Notes: generated by a model from the letters alone, not told the origin. DNA of 64,000 nt from Caulobacter sp. Root1455 (GCF_001426905.1 NZ_LMFQ01000023.1:324482-388481), one strand, 5' to 3'; shown: positions 49,842-59,588, counted from the stretch's first letter. Made by a program: numbers and translations.

Positions 49842-49975
49842 TTAGCCTTCGAACGCGCCCGCCCAAGTCTCTGAGGGCCCCCTCGGGAAGGTCCCTCGGG
49901 TTTCGACGGGATTGGACGACCGTCCTAACTAGGATAAGCGGCCCCATCCTATCACGCAAAGCCCCGGAGTTTTCC

Positions 49976-50692
<717 letters not shown>

Positions 50693-50737
50693 TCCCGCGG
50701 CGACCCCGGCTCCTTGACGCCCGCCTCTTCGGGCTGA

Positions 50738-51238
50738 TCAGCCAGGGGCCGCGCCTTCGGCCATGATCGCCTCGAACGCCGCCTGAAGCTGCAGGAGCGC
50801 GGAGGTCTTTGCCGGCGGGCCGCCCAGATGGGCGGCCCGCAACTCGGTCATCACCGCCTCCCACATCGCGGGGCCGCCCTCCTCAAGAAGCTGGGCTCTG
50901 ATCGAAAGCTCCCTGGAGGCCGGCGCATGCCGGCGGCCCCAGGCCCCCATCTGGGCCAGCACCGGCAACAACTGGATCGCGGGCTCCGTCAGGGTGTAGA
51001 GCCCGCTTTGGCGGTGGCCGGGATCACGGGCCTTGGTGAGCAGGCCCGCCGCCAGGAGCCGCTTCAGGCGATCGGCCAGGACGTTCGACGCTATGCCCTC
51101 CTCCGAACGCATGAGGAGTTCGCGATAGCGGCGGCGATCGCCGAACATGATGTCGCGGATGACGATGAGGCTCCATCGGTCCCCAAGCAGCTCGAGGGTC
51201 AGATTGATGGGGCAACCCGATCGATGCGTCTCGCTCAA
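50738..51238 (-). CDS. HxlR-family transcriptional regulator
   Basis: A 166-residue winged-helix regulator: GCPINLTLELLGDRWSLIVI, FGDRRRYRELL and IASNVLADRLKRLLAAGLL are HxlR hallmarks. TTG 51238 was chosen as the start because AGGAG lies 7 bases upstream; ATG 51289 would add a stretch overlapping the operator. It is divergent from a glutathione S-transferase, which it presumably controls in response to an electrophile or redox signal. Confidence 0.88.
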   Translation of the reverse strand: MSETHRSGCPINLTLELLGDRWSLIVIRDIMFGDRRRYRELLMRSEEGIASNVLADRLKRLLAAGLLTKARDPGHRQSGLYTLTEPAIQLLPVLAQMGAWGRRHAPASRELSIRAQLLEEGGPAMWEAVMTELRAAHLGGPPAKTSALLQLQAAFEAIMAEGAAPG

Positions 51239-51289
51239 TGACCGACTCCTAACTGCTTGCAAACTAGGACCAGGCCGGTCAATCTCCAA

Positions 51290-51310
51290 CCGCTTGCAAT
51301 GTGCAAGCGG
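51290..51310. promoter_or_regulatory. Operator-like dyad between HxlR regulator and GST
   Basis: CCGCTTGCA-ATG-TGCAAGCGG is a perfect 9-bp inverted repeat. A further GCTTGCAA half-site lies at 51255-51262, 37 bp away, just in front of the regulator start. Both are suited to HxlR dimer binding. Confidence 0.65.
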
Positions 51311-51395
51311 TCTGTCCTCGAGCCTTGCCCCTTGGATCGGCTAGGTCGTCGGAGCCGTTTTCACGGGCGCGCCGGGGCCTGAAAGGAAGTCCGCC

Positions 51396-52025
51396 ATGAT
51401 CACAGTCTTCGGCGAAGGCAGGGGCTTTCGGGTCGTTTGGCTGCTGGAGGAGATGGGTCTGCCGTACCGGCTGCGGGGCGTCGACCTGTTGGCCGGAGTC
51501 GAGAACGACCCCGAGTTCCTCGCGATCAATCCCGCCGGATTCATCCCCGCGCTCCGCGACGGCGACGTCACGATGGTCGAGTCCGTCGCGATCATGGAGT
51601 ACCTCCTGGCGCGCTACGGGCCGACGGCGCTGGCGCCGGGCGCGCGGGACGCGGCCTTTCCCGCCTACCAGCAGTTTCTGCACCTCGGTGAAGCCGGGCT
51701 CGCCGCCTCGATCTATTTCGTTTCGGGCGCCCGGAACATCGCGCCGGAAAGCGAGCGCGACAATTGGAGCGCGCGCCAGGCGATGGACGTGTTCACGACC
51801 CGGTTGACCCTGGTGACGCGGGCGCTGGAGCGCGGGCCGTATTTGGCTGGGGACGCCTTCACCGCGGCGGACATTTCGGTGGGCTATGCGCTGGAGATGG
51901 CGCGGAAGAACGTCGGGGTCGTGTTTGGCGACGTAGAGCGGGCCTACATGACGCGGCTGCGCGAGCGCGGGGGTTTCCAGCGGGCCCTCGAGACATGCCA
52001 GGCTACAAAGGGATGGTGGGGCTAG
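51396..52025 (+). CDS. Glutathione S-transferase family protein
   Basis: A 209-residue GST: an N-terminal thioredoxin-like domain with NPAGFIPALRDGD and the glutathione-binding MVESVAIMEYL, and an all-helical C-terminal domain with PYLAGDAFTAADISVGYAL. AAGGAAG precedes ATG 51396. The catalytic Ser/Cys/Tyr of the N-terminus is not obvious (GEGRGFRVVW). Expression is probably controlled by the divergent HxlR protein. Confidence 0.93.
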   Translation: MITVFGEGRGFRVVWLLEEMGLPYRLRGVDLLAGVENDPEFLAINPAGFIPALRDGDVTMVESVAIMEYLLARYGPTALAPGARDAAFPAYQQFLHLGEAGLAASIYFVSGARNIAPESERDNWSARQAMDVFTTRLTLVTRALERGPYLAGDAFTAADISVGYALEMARKNVGVVFGDVERAYMTRLRERGGFQRALETCQATKGWWG

Positions 52026-52049
52026 AGCATCGCGGGGGAAGGAGGAGGT

Positions 52050-52280
52050 TCAGTCCTCTTCGTGCACGTCCCCCGGCCCGGGCTCATAGGTCATCAGGTC
52101 CCCCGGCTGGCAGTCCAGCTCGCGGCACAGGGCGTCCAGCGTGGTGAAGCGCACGGCGCGGGCCTTGCCGGTCTTGAGGATCGACAGGTTGGCGATCGTC
52201 ACGCCGACGCGGTCCGACAGCTCGGTCAGCGACATTCGTCGCTCCAGAAGGATGCGGTCCAGTTGCACGCGGATGGCCAT
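52050..52280 (-). CDS. Small XRE/Cro-family regulator (YozG-like)
   Basis: A 76-residue protein that is essentially one helix-turn-helix (SLTELSDRVGVTIANLSILK, then DALCRELDCQPGDLM). This compact type usually accompanies DUF2975 membrane proteins, as here, 22 bp downstream of one. It probably represses its own operon. Confidence 0.9.
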   Translation of the reverse strand: MAIRVQLDRILLERRMSLTELSDRVGVTIANLSILKTGKARAVRFTTLDALCRELDCQPGDLMTYEPGPGDVHEED

Positions 52281-52302
52281 GGGGTTCTTCGTCTCCGCGT
52301 CG

Positions 52303-52836
52303 TCAGATTGTCAGTTCGGCCTCCCGTCGAAGGCGGGCACCCTCGCGGAAGACCTCGGCCAGAACGAACACCACCAGGACCGGGAACCAGGCGCTCAGGC
52401 TGAACGAGCCGTCGACGATCTTGGTGTCCGGCGCCAGCCACTTGGCCAGAGCGGCGAAGATGTAGTGGCCGATCTCCAGGGCGGCCAGGACCAGACCCAC
52501 CACCCGCAGGCGGCGGACGTTGTCGGGATGGAACGGATCGCCGGCGGTCAGGGTGGAGAACACCCGCCGCAGGCGCTCGACGATCACCATCCAGCCTCCC
52601 GAGAGCAGCGCCCAGGCGCCCAAGGCGCCCGCGAACAGCGGCCCCTTGGTGATCAGCTCGTCGACCGAGCTGCCGATATGCAGTTTCGAGGTGATCAGTT
52701 CGGGATTGAAGCTGAGCAGCAGCACCGCGACCGTGAAGATCGCCAACAGGCTGACCCAGACCCACAGACCCACATAGATCACATCGAGAATGATCTTCAG
52801 GAAACTCGATACCGAGCCAGGCCCCAAGGCGCGCAT
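52303..52836 (-). CDS. DUF2975 membrane protein
   Basis: A 177-residue protein with four hydrophobic helices (about residues 15-42, 68-86, 110-130, 145-165) and the family feature RLRRVFSTLTAGDPFHPDNVRRLR between helices, here given in two parts: RLRRVFSTL and AGDPFHPDNVRRLR. It is paired with the XRE gene downstream, a recurrent two-gene module of unknown function. Confidence 0.88.
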   Translation of the reverse strand: MRALGPGSVSSFLKIILDVIYVGLWVWVSLLAIFTVAVLLLSFNPELITSKLHIGSSVDELITKGPLFAGALGAWALLSGGWMVIVERLRRVFSTLTAGDPFHPDNVRRLRVVGLVLAALEIGHYIFAALAKWLAPDTKIVDGSFSLSAWFPVLVVFVLAEVFREGARLRREAELTI

Positions 52837-52913
52837 CCGCTCATCCCCTCACGCAGAAACGCCGACCATGCCCCGGCGGATCGGGGCGGGTCAAAGGCGA
52901 GCATGACCCCGGG

Positions 52914-53030
52914 TCAGAACGTCTTGATCGCGAAGGTCACGGCGGCGAGCGGCAGACCGACGATCAGCGTCAGCGTGGCCAGGCGGGTGGCGACGGCGTC
53001 GACGATGCGGAACAGTCTGGCGGCGGACAT
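52914..53030 (-). CDS. Small membrane protein (38 residues)
   Basis: A short frame from ATG 53030 with AAGG upstream. The product begins MSAARLFRIVDAVATRL and has one hydrophobic helix, LTLIVGLPLAAVTFAI. It lies upstream of and on the same strand as the DUF2975-XRE pair. No family recognised and gene status is uncertain. Confidence 0.45.
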   Translation of the reverse strand: MSAARLFRIVDAVATRLATLTLIVGLPLAAVTFAIKTF

Positions 53031-53124
53031 GGCGGGCCTTCGGGTCGAGTGCGGAACCGCGCCGACATGGCGCGTCTCCCATGACGCGAACATAGGGAGC
53101 GAATTCGGAAGCGCCAATGTTGCT

Positions 53125-53139
53125 TATCGATAAACGATA
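53125..53139. promoter_or_regulatory. TATCG-N5-CGATA dyad, candidate operator of the XRE-DUF2975 unit
   Basis: TATCGATAAACGATA is a perfect 5-bp inverted repeat in an AT-rich patch 95 bp upstream of the small membrane protein gene and 155 bp upstream of rdgB. The self-regulating XRE protein is a plausible binder. Confidence 0.45.
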
Positions 53140-53293
53140 TTAAACCTCTGTAATGATCGCGCTCACCGAACGGATTATCCCGGGTGTGGCGCCGCGGCCA
53201 CCATCGCGGGTTCGCCACGCGAACCTTGCGGGCGGGGGGCGACTTGGAGGAGTAGAGAAGCCGCATTTGGGATTGTCCGAGAGGAGAGAGGCG

Positions 53294-53899
53294 ATGACGC
53301 TGAAGCTGGAAGCTGGCGCGAGGCTCGTCGCGGCGACGCACAACCCCGGCAAGGCCAAGGAACTGGCCGCCCTGCTGGATGGGCGCTTCGAGGTGCTGGC
53401 GGCCGGGACGCTGGGCCTGCCCGAGCCGGACGAGACCGAGACGACTTTCGTCGGCAACGCCCTGCTCAAGGCCCGCCACGCCGCCGACCTGTCAGGGCAG
53501 ATCGCCTTGGCCGACGATTCGGGCCTGTCGGTCGCCGCGCTGGACGGCGCGCCGGGCATCTATTCGGCCCGCTGGGCGGGGCCGACCAAGGACTTCGCCG
53601 TGGCCATGGACAAGGTCGCCGAGCGGATCGAAGAGGCGGCTTCCGAGGATCGTTCCGCCTGGTTCACCTGCGCCCTGGCCGTGGCCTGGCCGAACGGCGG
53701 TCCGGCGGTGGTGGTGCAGGGCGAGGTCCACGGGACCCTGACCTTCCCGCCACGCGGCGACCGGGGGTTCGGCTACGACCCGATCTTCATCCCGAACGGT
53801 TTCGACCAGACCTTCGGCGAGCTGGAGCCGGCCGCCAAGGACGCCATGAGCCACCGCGCCGTGGCGTTCGAGAAGCTCAAGGCGGCGCTGTTTGAGTGA
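53294..53899 (+). CDS. rdgB: Non-canonical purine NTP pyrophosphatase (ITPase)
   Basis: A 201-residue house-cleaning enzyme hydrolysing ITP, dITP and XTP to monophosphates. Motifs ATHNPGKAKELAALL, TFVGNALLKARHAA, ADDSGLSVAALDGAPGIYSA and GFGYDPIFIP are those of the HAM1/RdgB family. ATG 53294 follows GAGGAGAGAGG. Followed by a palindromic repeat and hemW. Confidence 0.96.
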   Translation: MTLKLEAGARLVAATHNPGKAKELAALLDGRFEVLAAGTLGLPEPDETETTFVGNALLKARHAADLSGQIALADDSGLSVAALDGAPGIYSARWAGPTKDFAVAMDKVAERIEEAASEDRSAWFTCALAVAWPNGGPAVVVQGEVHGTLTFPPRGDRGFGYDPIFIPNGFDQTFGELEPAAKDAMSHRAVAFEKLKAALFE

Positions 53900-53913
53900 C
53901 CTCTCCATATTTC

Positions 53914-54018
53914 GTTGTCATCCCGGACAAGCGCGCAGCGCGCCGATCCGGGACCGACGCGTGAACGCATGCGCTTCTGGCGGTCCCGGGTCTTCGCTCC
54001 GCTACGCCCGGGATGACA
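53914..54018. repeat. Palindromic intergenic repeat, GTCATCCCGG family (copy 5)
   Basis: Bounded by GTTGTCATCCCGG and CCCGGGATGACA, with inner TCCGGGACC / GGTCCCGGG. It fills the rdgB-hemW gap, and the hemW ribosome site begins directly after it. Confidence 0.85.
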
Positions 54019-54031
54019 GCGGAGAGGGAAA

Positions 54032-55180
54032 GTGACCCAGCCTCCTCCCCTCGGCGTCTACGTCCACTGGCCCTACTGCGCCAGGATCTGCCCCTATTGC
54101 GACTTCAACGTCGTGCGCGACCGGGGGCGGACCAACGAGCAGGCGGCGCTGGCCGACGCCATCGTCGCCGACCTGAAGGCCCAGCGCGCCCTGACCGGCC
54201 CGCGCGACCTGCTGTCGATCTTCTTCGGCGGCGGCACGCCTTCGCTGATGGATCCCGGGGAGGTCGCCCGGGTGATCGAGACCGCCAAGGCGCTGTGGAC
54301 CCCGGCCGACGATCTGGAGATCAGCCTCGAGGCCAATCCGACCGACGCCGAGACCGACCGCTTCGCGGCCCTGGCCGCGGCGGGCGTGGCGCGGCTGTCG
54401 CTGGGGGTCCAGGCGCTGGACGACGCGGCGTTGAAGCTGCTGGGCCGCAATCACGACGCCGGCTCGGCCCGGCGGGCGATCGCCGTGGCGGCCAAGGCCT
54501 TCCCGCGCCTGTCGGCCGACCTGATCTATGCCCGGCCCGGCCAGACGGCGGAGGCCTGGGCGGCCGAGCTCTCCGACCTGCTGGCCTACGGGCCCGAGCA
54601 CGTCTCGCCCTATCAGCTGACCATCGAAGCGGGCACCGCCTTCGACCGCGCCGTGGGACGCGGGACGCTGGTCGTGCCCGACGAGGACCTGGCCGCCGCC
54701 CTGTTCGAGACCACCCAGAGCGTGCTGGAGGCCGCCGGCTTCGACGCCTACGAGGTCTCCAACCACGCCCGGGGCGAGGCCGCCCGCTCGCGCCACAACC
54801 TGGTCTACTGGCGCGGCCACGACTATGTCGGCGTCGGTCCGGGCGCGCATGGGCGCCTGAGCCTGGAGGGCGGAAAGCTGGCCGCCGCGGCTCGGCGCGG
54901 GATCGCCGACTACATCCGCGCGGTGGCCGAAACCGGCGTCGGCTTCGAGCGCGAGGCCCTCACCCCGCTGGAGGCGGCCGAGGAGCGATTGCTGCTTGGC
55001 CTGCGCATCGACGACGGCGTGAGCTTCGCCGAGATCGCCGCCCTGGGCCTGTCGCCGGACACGCCCAAGGTGAAAACACTGGTCGAGGCGGATCTTCTCG
55101 TCGACGATAGGATTCGGCTTCGCGCCACCCGATCGGGGCGTCTCGTACTGGACCGGCTGACAGGAACGCTCGCGACCTGA
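54032..55180 (+). CDS. hemW: Radical SAM heme chaperone HemW
   Basis: A 382-residue radical SAM protein (often annotated as HemN-like). The cluster motif CARICPYC supplies cysteines 16, 20 and 23; FFGGGTPSLM and ANPTDAETDRF follow. It lacks the N-terminal extension of true HemN coproporphyrinogen dehydrogenase, so the heme chaperone assignment is preferred. The GTG start at 54032 follows GGAGAGGG. It is in the rdgB-hemW arrangement common to many proteobacteria. Confidence 0.93.
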   Translation: MTQPPPLGVYVHWPYCARICPYCDFNVVRDRGRTNEQAALADAIVADLKAQRALTGPRDLLSIFFGGGTPSLMDPGEVARVIETAKALWTPADDLEISLEANPTDAETDRFAALAAAGVARLSLGVQALDDAALKLLGRNHDAGSARRAIAVAAKAFPRLSADLIYARPGQTAEAWAAELSDLLAYGPEHVSPYQLTIEAGTAFDRAVGRGTLVVPDEDLAAALFETTQSVLEAAGFDAYEVSNHARGEAARSRHNLVYWRGHDYVGVGPGAHGRLSLEGGKLAAAARRGIADYIRAVAETGVGFEREALTPLEAAEERLLLGLRIDDGVSFAEIAALGLSPDTPKVKTLVEADLLVDDRIRLRATRSGRLVLDRLTGTLAT

Positions 55181-55264
55181 TAACCCTGTCGGCAACAGAA
55201 TTGCGTAACCGCGTCGTCGGCGCCCTAGTTCGTGTCGGCCCAGTCCGCCGGAAAGTGTAAGCCC

Positions 55265-56134
55265 TTGAGCCGCCAGCTTGCCCCGCCCGCCCTGTCCGAC
55301 GCGCCGCTGGCCCCCGGGCTTTACCTGGTGGCCACGCCGATCGGGAACCTGCGCGACATCACCCTGCGGGCCCTGGACGTTCTGGCCGGCTGCGACGTCC
55401 TGCTGGCCGAGGACACCCGGGTTTCCGGAAAGCTTCTGGCCGCCTACGCCATCTCCAAGCGGCTGCAGCGCTATGACGAGCACGTCGCCGACCGCGAGAC
55501 GCCGCGCATCCTGGAGCGGCTGGAGGCCGGCGAGCGGATCGCCCTGGTCTCGGACGCCGGCACGCCGATGGTCTCCGACCCCGGCCTGCGCTTGGCCCAG
55601 GCGGCGATCGCGGCCGGCCATCCGGTGTTCCCGATCCCCGGCGCCTCGGCGGCCCTGGCGGCCCTGACCCTGGCCGGCCTGCCCACCGACCGCTTCCTGT
55701 TCGCCGGCTTTCCGCCGACCAAGACCGCCGCGCGCCGGACCTTCTTCCAGGACCTGGCCAATGTCCGCGCCACCCTGATCTTCTACGAGGGCGCCTCGCG
55801 GGTGGCCGACAGCCTGGCCGACATGGCCGCCGTGTTCGGTCCGCGGCCCGGCGCGGTGGCCCGCGAACTGACCAAGCTCTACGAGACCTGCATCCGCGGG
55901 CCCCTGGACGCGCTGGCCGCCGATCCCCGCTTCGAGGCTCCCAAGGGCGAGATCGTCATCCTGGTCGGCCCCGGCGAGGACGAGGTCGCCAGCGCCGCCG
56001 ACGCCGAGACCGCCCTGCGCGACGCCATGACCCGCCTGCCGCTGGGCGAGGCCGCCTCGGAGGTCGCCAAGGCCCTGGGCCTGTCGCGCAAGGACCTCTA
56101 TCGCCAGGCCCTTGCGATGAAGGAGGCCGGATGA
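55265..56134 (+). CDS. rsmI: 16S rRNA (cytidine-1402 2'-O) methyltransferase
   Basis: An SAM-dependent methyltransferase of about 289 residues with tetrapyrrole-methylase fold acting on C1402 of 16S rRNA. LYLVATPIGNLRDIT, AEDTRVSGKLL, VSDAGTPMVSDPG and FYEGASR are family motifs. TTG 55265 preferred for a GGAAAG upstream; GTG 55232 is an equally possible start without ribosome site. The stop overlaps the next gene (ATGA), the usual rsmI-yraN pairing. Confidence 0.95.
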   Translation: MSRQLAPPALSDAPLAPGLYLVATPIGNLRDITLRALDVLAGCDVLLAEDTRVSGKLLAAYAISKRLQRYDEHVADRETPRILERLEAGERIALVSDAGTPMVSDPGLRLAQAAIAAGHPVFPIPGASAALAALTLAGLPTDRFLFAGFPPTKTAARRTFFQDLANVRATLIFYEGASRVADSLADMAAVFGPRPGAVARELTKLYETCIRGPLDALAADPRFEAPKGEIVILVGPGEDEVASAADAETALRDAMTRLPLGEAASEVAKALGLSRKDLYRQALAMKEAG

Positions 56135-56526
56135 GCGTCGTCCGCCCCATTCGCCCGGAGAGGCGGGCTCGCGGGATCGCCGCCCGCCTGTCGGGACGCC
56201 GCGCCGAGGTGGTGGCGGCCCTGTGGCTGATGGCCAAGGGCTATCGGATTCTCGGCTTCCGCCTGGCCACGCCGCTGGGCGAGATCGACCTGCTGGCGCA
56301 ACGCGGCGGCGTGCTGGCCGTTGTCGAGGTCAAGAGCAGGACCAGTCTGGAGGCCGCGCTGGAAGCGGTGACCTACGAACAGCGGGCCCGTCTGCGTCGC
56401 GCCGGCGCGCACATCGCCGCCCACCGCGCGGGCCTGCGCGACGCGGTGGTCCGCCTGGACCTGATCGCCCTCGCCCCCGGCCGCCGTCCGCGTCACGTTC
56501 CCAACGCCTGGGTGGACGGCCAATGA
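56131..56526 (+). CDS. YraN/UPF0102 family endonuclease-like protein
   Basis: A 131-residue protein with restriction-endonuclease-like core: GEIDLLAQRGG and VVEVKSR give the D-(E)xK catalytic pattern. Start and stop overlap both neighbours by 4 bp (ATGA), so the rsmI-yraN-SirB1 genes form a translationally coupled operon. Proposed to act in DNA processing; no proven role. Confidence 0.93.
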   Translation: MSVVRPIRPERRARGIAARLSGRRAEVVAALWLMAKGYRILGFRLATPLGEIDLLAQRGGVLAVVEVKSRTSLEAALEAVTYEQRARLRRAGAHIAAHRAGLRDAVVRLDLIALAPGRRPRHVPNAWVDGQ

Positions 56527-57338
56527 CGCGGGAGGAGGCCGAAGCCCTGCTGACCGAGGCCGGCGAATGTCCGGACAAGACCTTTCCGCTGTTCGAGGCC
56601 GCCCTGGCCTGCGCCGTGCACGACGACCCGGACCGTGACCTGGCCCCCGTGCTCGACATGGCCAAGACCTCCATCGACCGTCTGACCGAGCGCCTGAAGG
56701 CCGAGTCGCCCGAGGAGGCCCTGGCCGAGACCATGGCCGGCGACCTGCGGCTGTCGGGCGACCTGATCACCTACGACCATCCCGACAACGCCGACGTGAT
56801 CGCCGTGGCCGAGCGGCGCAAGGGCCTGCCCGTCACCCTGGGCGTGTTCTACCTGCACGCCGGCCGCGCCTGTGGCCTGGACCTGTACGGCGTCGACTTC
56901 CCGGGCCACTTCCTGCTGCGCATCGAGACCGAGGAGGGGCCGCTGGCCCTGGACCCGTTCAGCGAGGGGCGGGTCGTGCTGCCGTCCGAGCTGTCGCGCC
57001 GGGCCCTGCGCACCGGCCTGATGCCCGACGTCGCCGCCAAGCTGGACGTGCTGATGAGCCCGATCACCGACCGGGCCGTGCTGATCCGCCTGCAGAACAA
57101 CATCTTCGCCCGCGCCCAGCAGGCCCGCGACTGGGCCCGGGCCGAGCGCTCGGCCCTGCGCCGCGCCCTGCTCGATCCCACCGACCACCATCCCTGGCTG
57201 GACGTCGCCGCCGCCCGCGAGGGGCAGGGGGCGCTGGCGGGGGCCCTGCAGGCCCTGTCGCGCGCCCAGGTCCTGGACGGCGGCGCGACCATCGCGGCCC
57301 GGGCGGCCCGGGAGCGGATGCGGCTCAGACTCAACTGA
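56523..57338 (+). CDS. SirB1 family protein (transglutaminase-like with TPR)
   Basis: A 271-residue protein of the SirB1 family. VAERRKGLPVTLGVFYLHAG and GVDFPGHFLLRI form the degenerate transglutaminase-like fold; the C-terminal RDWARAERSALRRALLDP resembles TPR helices. It overlaps yraN by 4 bp and is convergent with the MDR dehydrogenase, 3 bp apart. Function unknown; conserved in proteobacteria. Confidence 0.9.
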   Translation: MTREEAEALLTEAGECPDKTFPLFEAALACAVHDDPDRDLAPVLDMAKTSIDRLTERLKAESPEEALAETMAGDLRLSGDLITYDHPDNADVIAVAERRKGLPVTLGVFYLHAGRACGLDLYGVDFPGHFLLRIETEEGPLALDPFSEGRVVLPSELSRRALRTGLMPDVAAKLDVLMSPITDRAVLIRLQNNIFARAQQARDWARAERSALRRALLDPTDHHPWLDVAAAREGQGALAGALQALSRAQVLDGGATIAARAARERMRLRLN

Positions 57339-57341
57339 CCG

Positions 57342-58349
57342 TCAGATATCGACGACGATCTTGCCGAAATGGCGGTTTGACGCCTGGTGGCGGAAGGCGT
57401 CGGCCAGGTGTTCGAGCGGGAAACGCTTGTCGAGGACCGGCCGGTAGCCCGCCACGTCGATCGCCCGGATCATGTCGAGCTGGTGGCGGCGGCTGCCGAC
57501 GGTCAGGCCGATGACCTTCAATTGCTTGCCCATGATCGCCACGGTCGGCACGGGCCCCGCGACGCCGGCCAGGACCCCGATCAGGGCGATATGGCCGCCG
57601 TTGCGCGCCGCGACGATGGACTGGGGCAGGGTGCCCGCGCCGCCGATCTCCAGGATGTGATCCACGCCGCGACCGTCGGTCAGCTTGCGGACGGCCTTGC
57701 CCCATTCGGGTTCGGATTTGTAGTTGATCAGGCTGTCGGCCCCCAGCGCCTTGAGCCGCTCCAGCTTTTCGTCGGACGACGAGGTGGCGATCACCGTGCA
57801 CCCAAAGGCCTTGGCGATCTGCAGGCCGTAGATCGACACCCCGCCCGTGCCCTGCACCAGCACGGTCTCGCCGCCCTTGAGCGCGCCGTCCCCGACCAGG
57901 CCCCGCCAGGCGGTCACGCCCGCGCAGGTGATCGTCGCGGCCTCGGCGGCGTCCCAGCCCCTGGGCGCCCGGGTGAACGCCGTGGCCGGCGCCACAACCA
58001 TCTCCCGGGCGTAGCCGTCGGCGCCGTCGCCCGGCACGCCCGTGAAGCCGTCGTCCGGCGCGTCGCCGTCCTGCCAGAGCGGAAAGAAGGTCGAGACCGC
58101 CAGGTCGCCGACGGCGAAGTCCTTGACGCCCTCCCCGACCGCCAGCACCTCGCCGGCCCCGTCGGACATCGGGATGCGGCCGTCGGCGGTGGGAATGCCG
58201 CCGATCGCCACCAGATAGTCGTGATAGTTCAGCGAGCTGGCGCGAAGGCGGACCAGGATCTCGCCTGGCCCCGGCGGTCCCGGATCGGGCAGGTCGACAA
58301 ACCGCAGGGCGTCGAGACCGGCGGGCGCCGCGATCTGGATGGCTTTCAT
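57342..58349 (-). CDS. MDR-family NAD(P)H dehydrogenase / quinone oxidoreductase-like
   Basis: A 335-residue medium-chain dehydrogenase/reductase. The N-terminal GroES-like part (LRASSLNYHDYLVAIG) lacks the zinc-ligand cysteines of alcohol dehydrogenases, and the cofactor motif is VLVQGTGGVSIYGLQIA. This fits a zinc-free quinone oxidoreductase-like enzyme, often annotated as zinc-binding alcohol dehydrogenase by family name only. Substrate unknown. Confidence 0.9.
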   Translation of the reverse strand: MKAIQIAAPAGLDALRFVDLPDPGPPGPGEILVRLRASSLNYHDYLVAIGGIPTADGRIPMSDGAGEVLAVGEGVKDFAVGDLAVSTFFPLWQDGDAPDDGFTGVPGDGADGYAREMVVAPATAFTRAPRGWDAAEAATITCAGVTAWRGLVGDGALKGGETVLVQGTGGVSIYGLQIAKAFGCTVIATSSSDEKLERLKALGADSLINYKSEPEWGKAVRKLTDGRGVDHILEIGGAGTLPQSIVAARNGGHIALIGVLAGVAGPVPTVAIMGKQLKVIGLTVGSRRHQLDMIRAIDVAGYRPVLDKRFPLEHLADAFRHQASNRHFGKIVVDI

Positions 58350-58547
58350 GGGCTTGGCCTCCCTTGGGCGGTTGCGTCCGCGCCGGAAATCTTCGTGCGA
58401 GCGAGCCTGGGTGAAGCCGCCCGGCCTTTCAAGGACGCCGCGACGTCAACCCGTCGACGGGGCAAGTCGCCTCTCGCATTCGGGGCTCCGCCGCCTTAAC
58501 TAGGCAATCGCGTGCGGGACCCCCGCCCAAGCCGATCCGGAGTCCCC

Positions 58548-59495
58548 ATGTCGCTGAGAGTCGCCGTCCAGATGGATCCCGTCCTGGGGATCAACATCGA
58601 AACCGACACCACCTTCCTGATGATGTGGGAAGCCCAGACCCGGGGCCACAAGCTGTGGTTCTACACCCCCGACAAGCTGTCGATGGAGGACGGCCGGGTG
58701 TTCGCCCGCGCCCAGCCCCTGACGCTGACCAAGACCCAGGGCGCCCACGCCGAGCTGGGCGAGAGCGTGCTGCTGGACATGAAGGACGACGTCGACGTGG
58801 TGCTGATGCGCCAGGATCCGCCGTTCGACATGGCCTACATCACCGCCACCCACTTCCTGGAGAAGGTTCACCCCCACACCCTGGTCGTGAACAATCCGGC
58901 CGAGGTGCGCAACGCGCCCGAGAAGCTGTTCGTCACCGATTTCCCGGGCGTCCAGCCGCCGACCCTGATCACCAGCGACCACCAGGCGATCTACGACTTC
59001 CGGGCCAAGCACGGCGACATCGTGCTCAAGCCGCTCTACGGCGGCGGCGGTTCGGGGGTGGCGCGGCTGCTGGCCGACGATCCCAATCTGGACGCCCTTT
59101 TGGAACTGCACGCCATGATCGGCCGCGAGCAGGTGATCGCCCAGAAATTCGTCCCGGCCGTGAGCAAGGGCGACAAGCGCATCCTGCTGGTCCACGGCGA
59201 GCCGGTGGGCGCGGTCAACCGCGTGCCGGCCGCCGGCCAGGTGCGCTCCAACCTCCGCGTGGGGGGGCGCGCCGAGGCCGTGGAGCTGACCAAGCGCGAT
59301 CTGGAGCTCTGCGCGATCATCGGCCCGGAACTGAAGAAGCGCGGTCTGCTGTTCGTCGGCATCGATGTGATCGGAGAATACCTGACCGAGATCAACGTCA
59401 CCTCGCCGACCGGGGCCCAGCAGCTCAAGCGTTTCGGGGGCGCGGACGCCGCCGAGATCCTCTGGGATCGGATCGCCGAGCTCAGTTCCACCTGA
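58548..59495 (+). CDS. gshB: Glutathione synthetase
   Basis: A 315-residue ATP-grasp ligase joining gamma-glutamylcysteine and glycine. Features: [20 protein letters not shown] start, [31 protein letters not shown] (grasp loop) and [18 protein letters not shown] lies 6 bases before ATG 58548. Standard length. It supplies glutathione for enzymes such as the GST in this window. Confidence 0.97.
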   Translation: MSLRVAVQMDPVLGINIETDTTFLMMWEAQTRGHKLWFYTPDKLSMEDGRVFARAQPLTLTKTQGAHAELGESVLLDMKDDVDVVLMRQDPPFDMAYITATHFLEKVHPHTLVVNNPAEVRNAPEKLFVTDFPGVQPPTLITSDHQAIYDFRAKHGDIVLKPLYGGGGSGVARLLADDPNLDALLELHAMIGREQVIAQKFVPAVSKGDKRILLVHGEPVGAVNRVPAAGQVRSNLRVGGRAEAVELTKRDLELCAIIGPELKKRGLLFVGIDVIGEYLTEINVTSPTGAQQLKRFGGADAAEILWDRIAELSST

Positions 59496-59544
59496 GGATT
59501 AGGACCTACCTGTAGACGACTGAATCGTCACACTTTCCTGAAAT

Positions 59545-59559
59545 GTTCGTTTTTCGTTC
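59545..59559 (+). promoter_or_regulatory. LexA (SOS) box upstream of comM
   Basis: GTTCGTTTTTCGTTC is an exact GTTC-N7-GTTC, the alphaproteobacterial LexA consensus, 66 bp before the comM start. It suggests DNA-damage induction of comM. Confidence 0.7.
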
Positions 59560-59588
59560 TTGCTCCGCTCCAACGGCCATGCTTGGCT

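Noticed and set aside
48765..49975. CIRCE element expected near hrcA
   Set aside because: No TTAGCACTC-N9-GAGTGCTAA-like sequence is present in the hrcA-rph gap.
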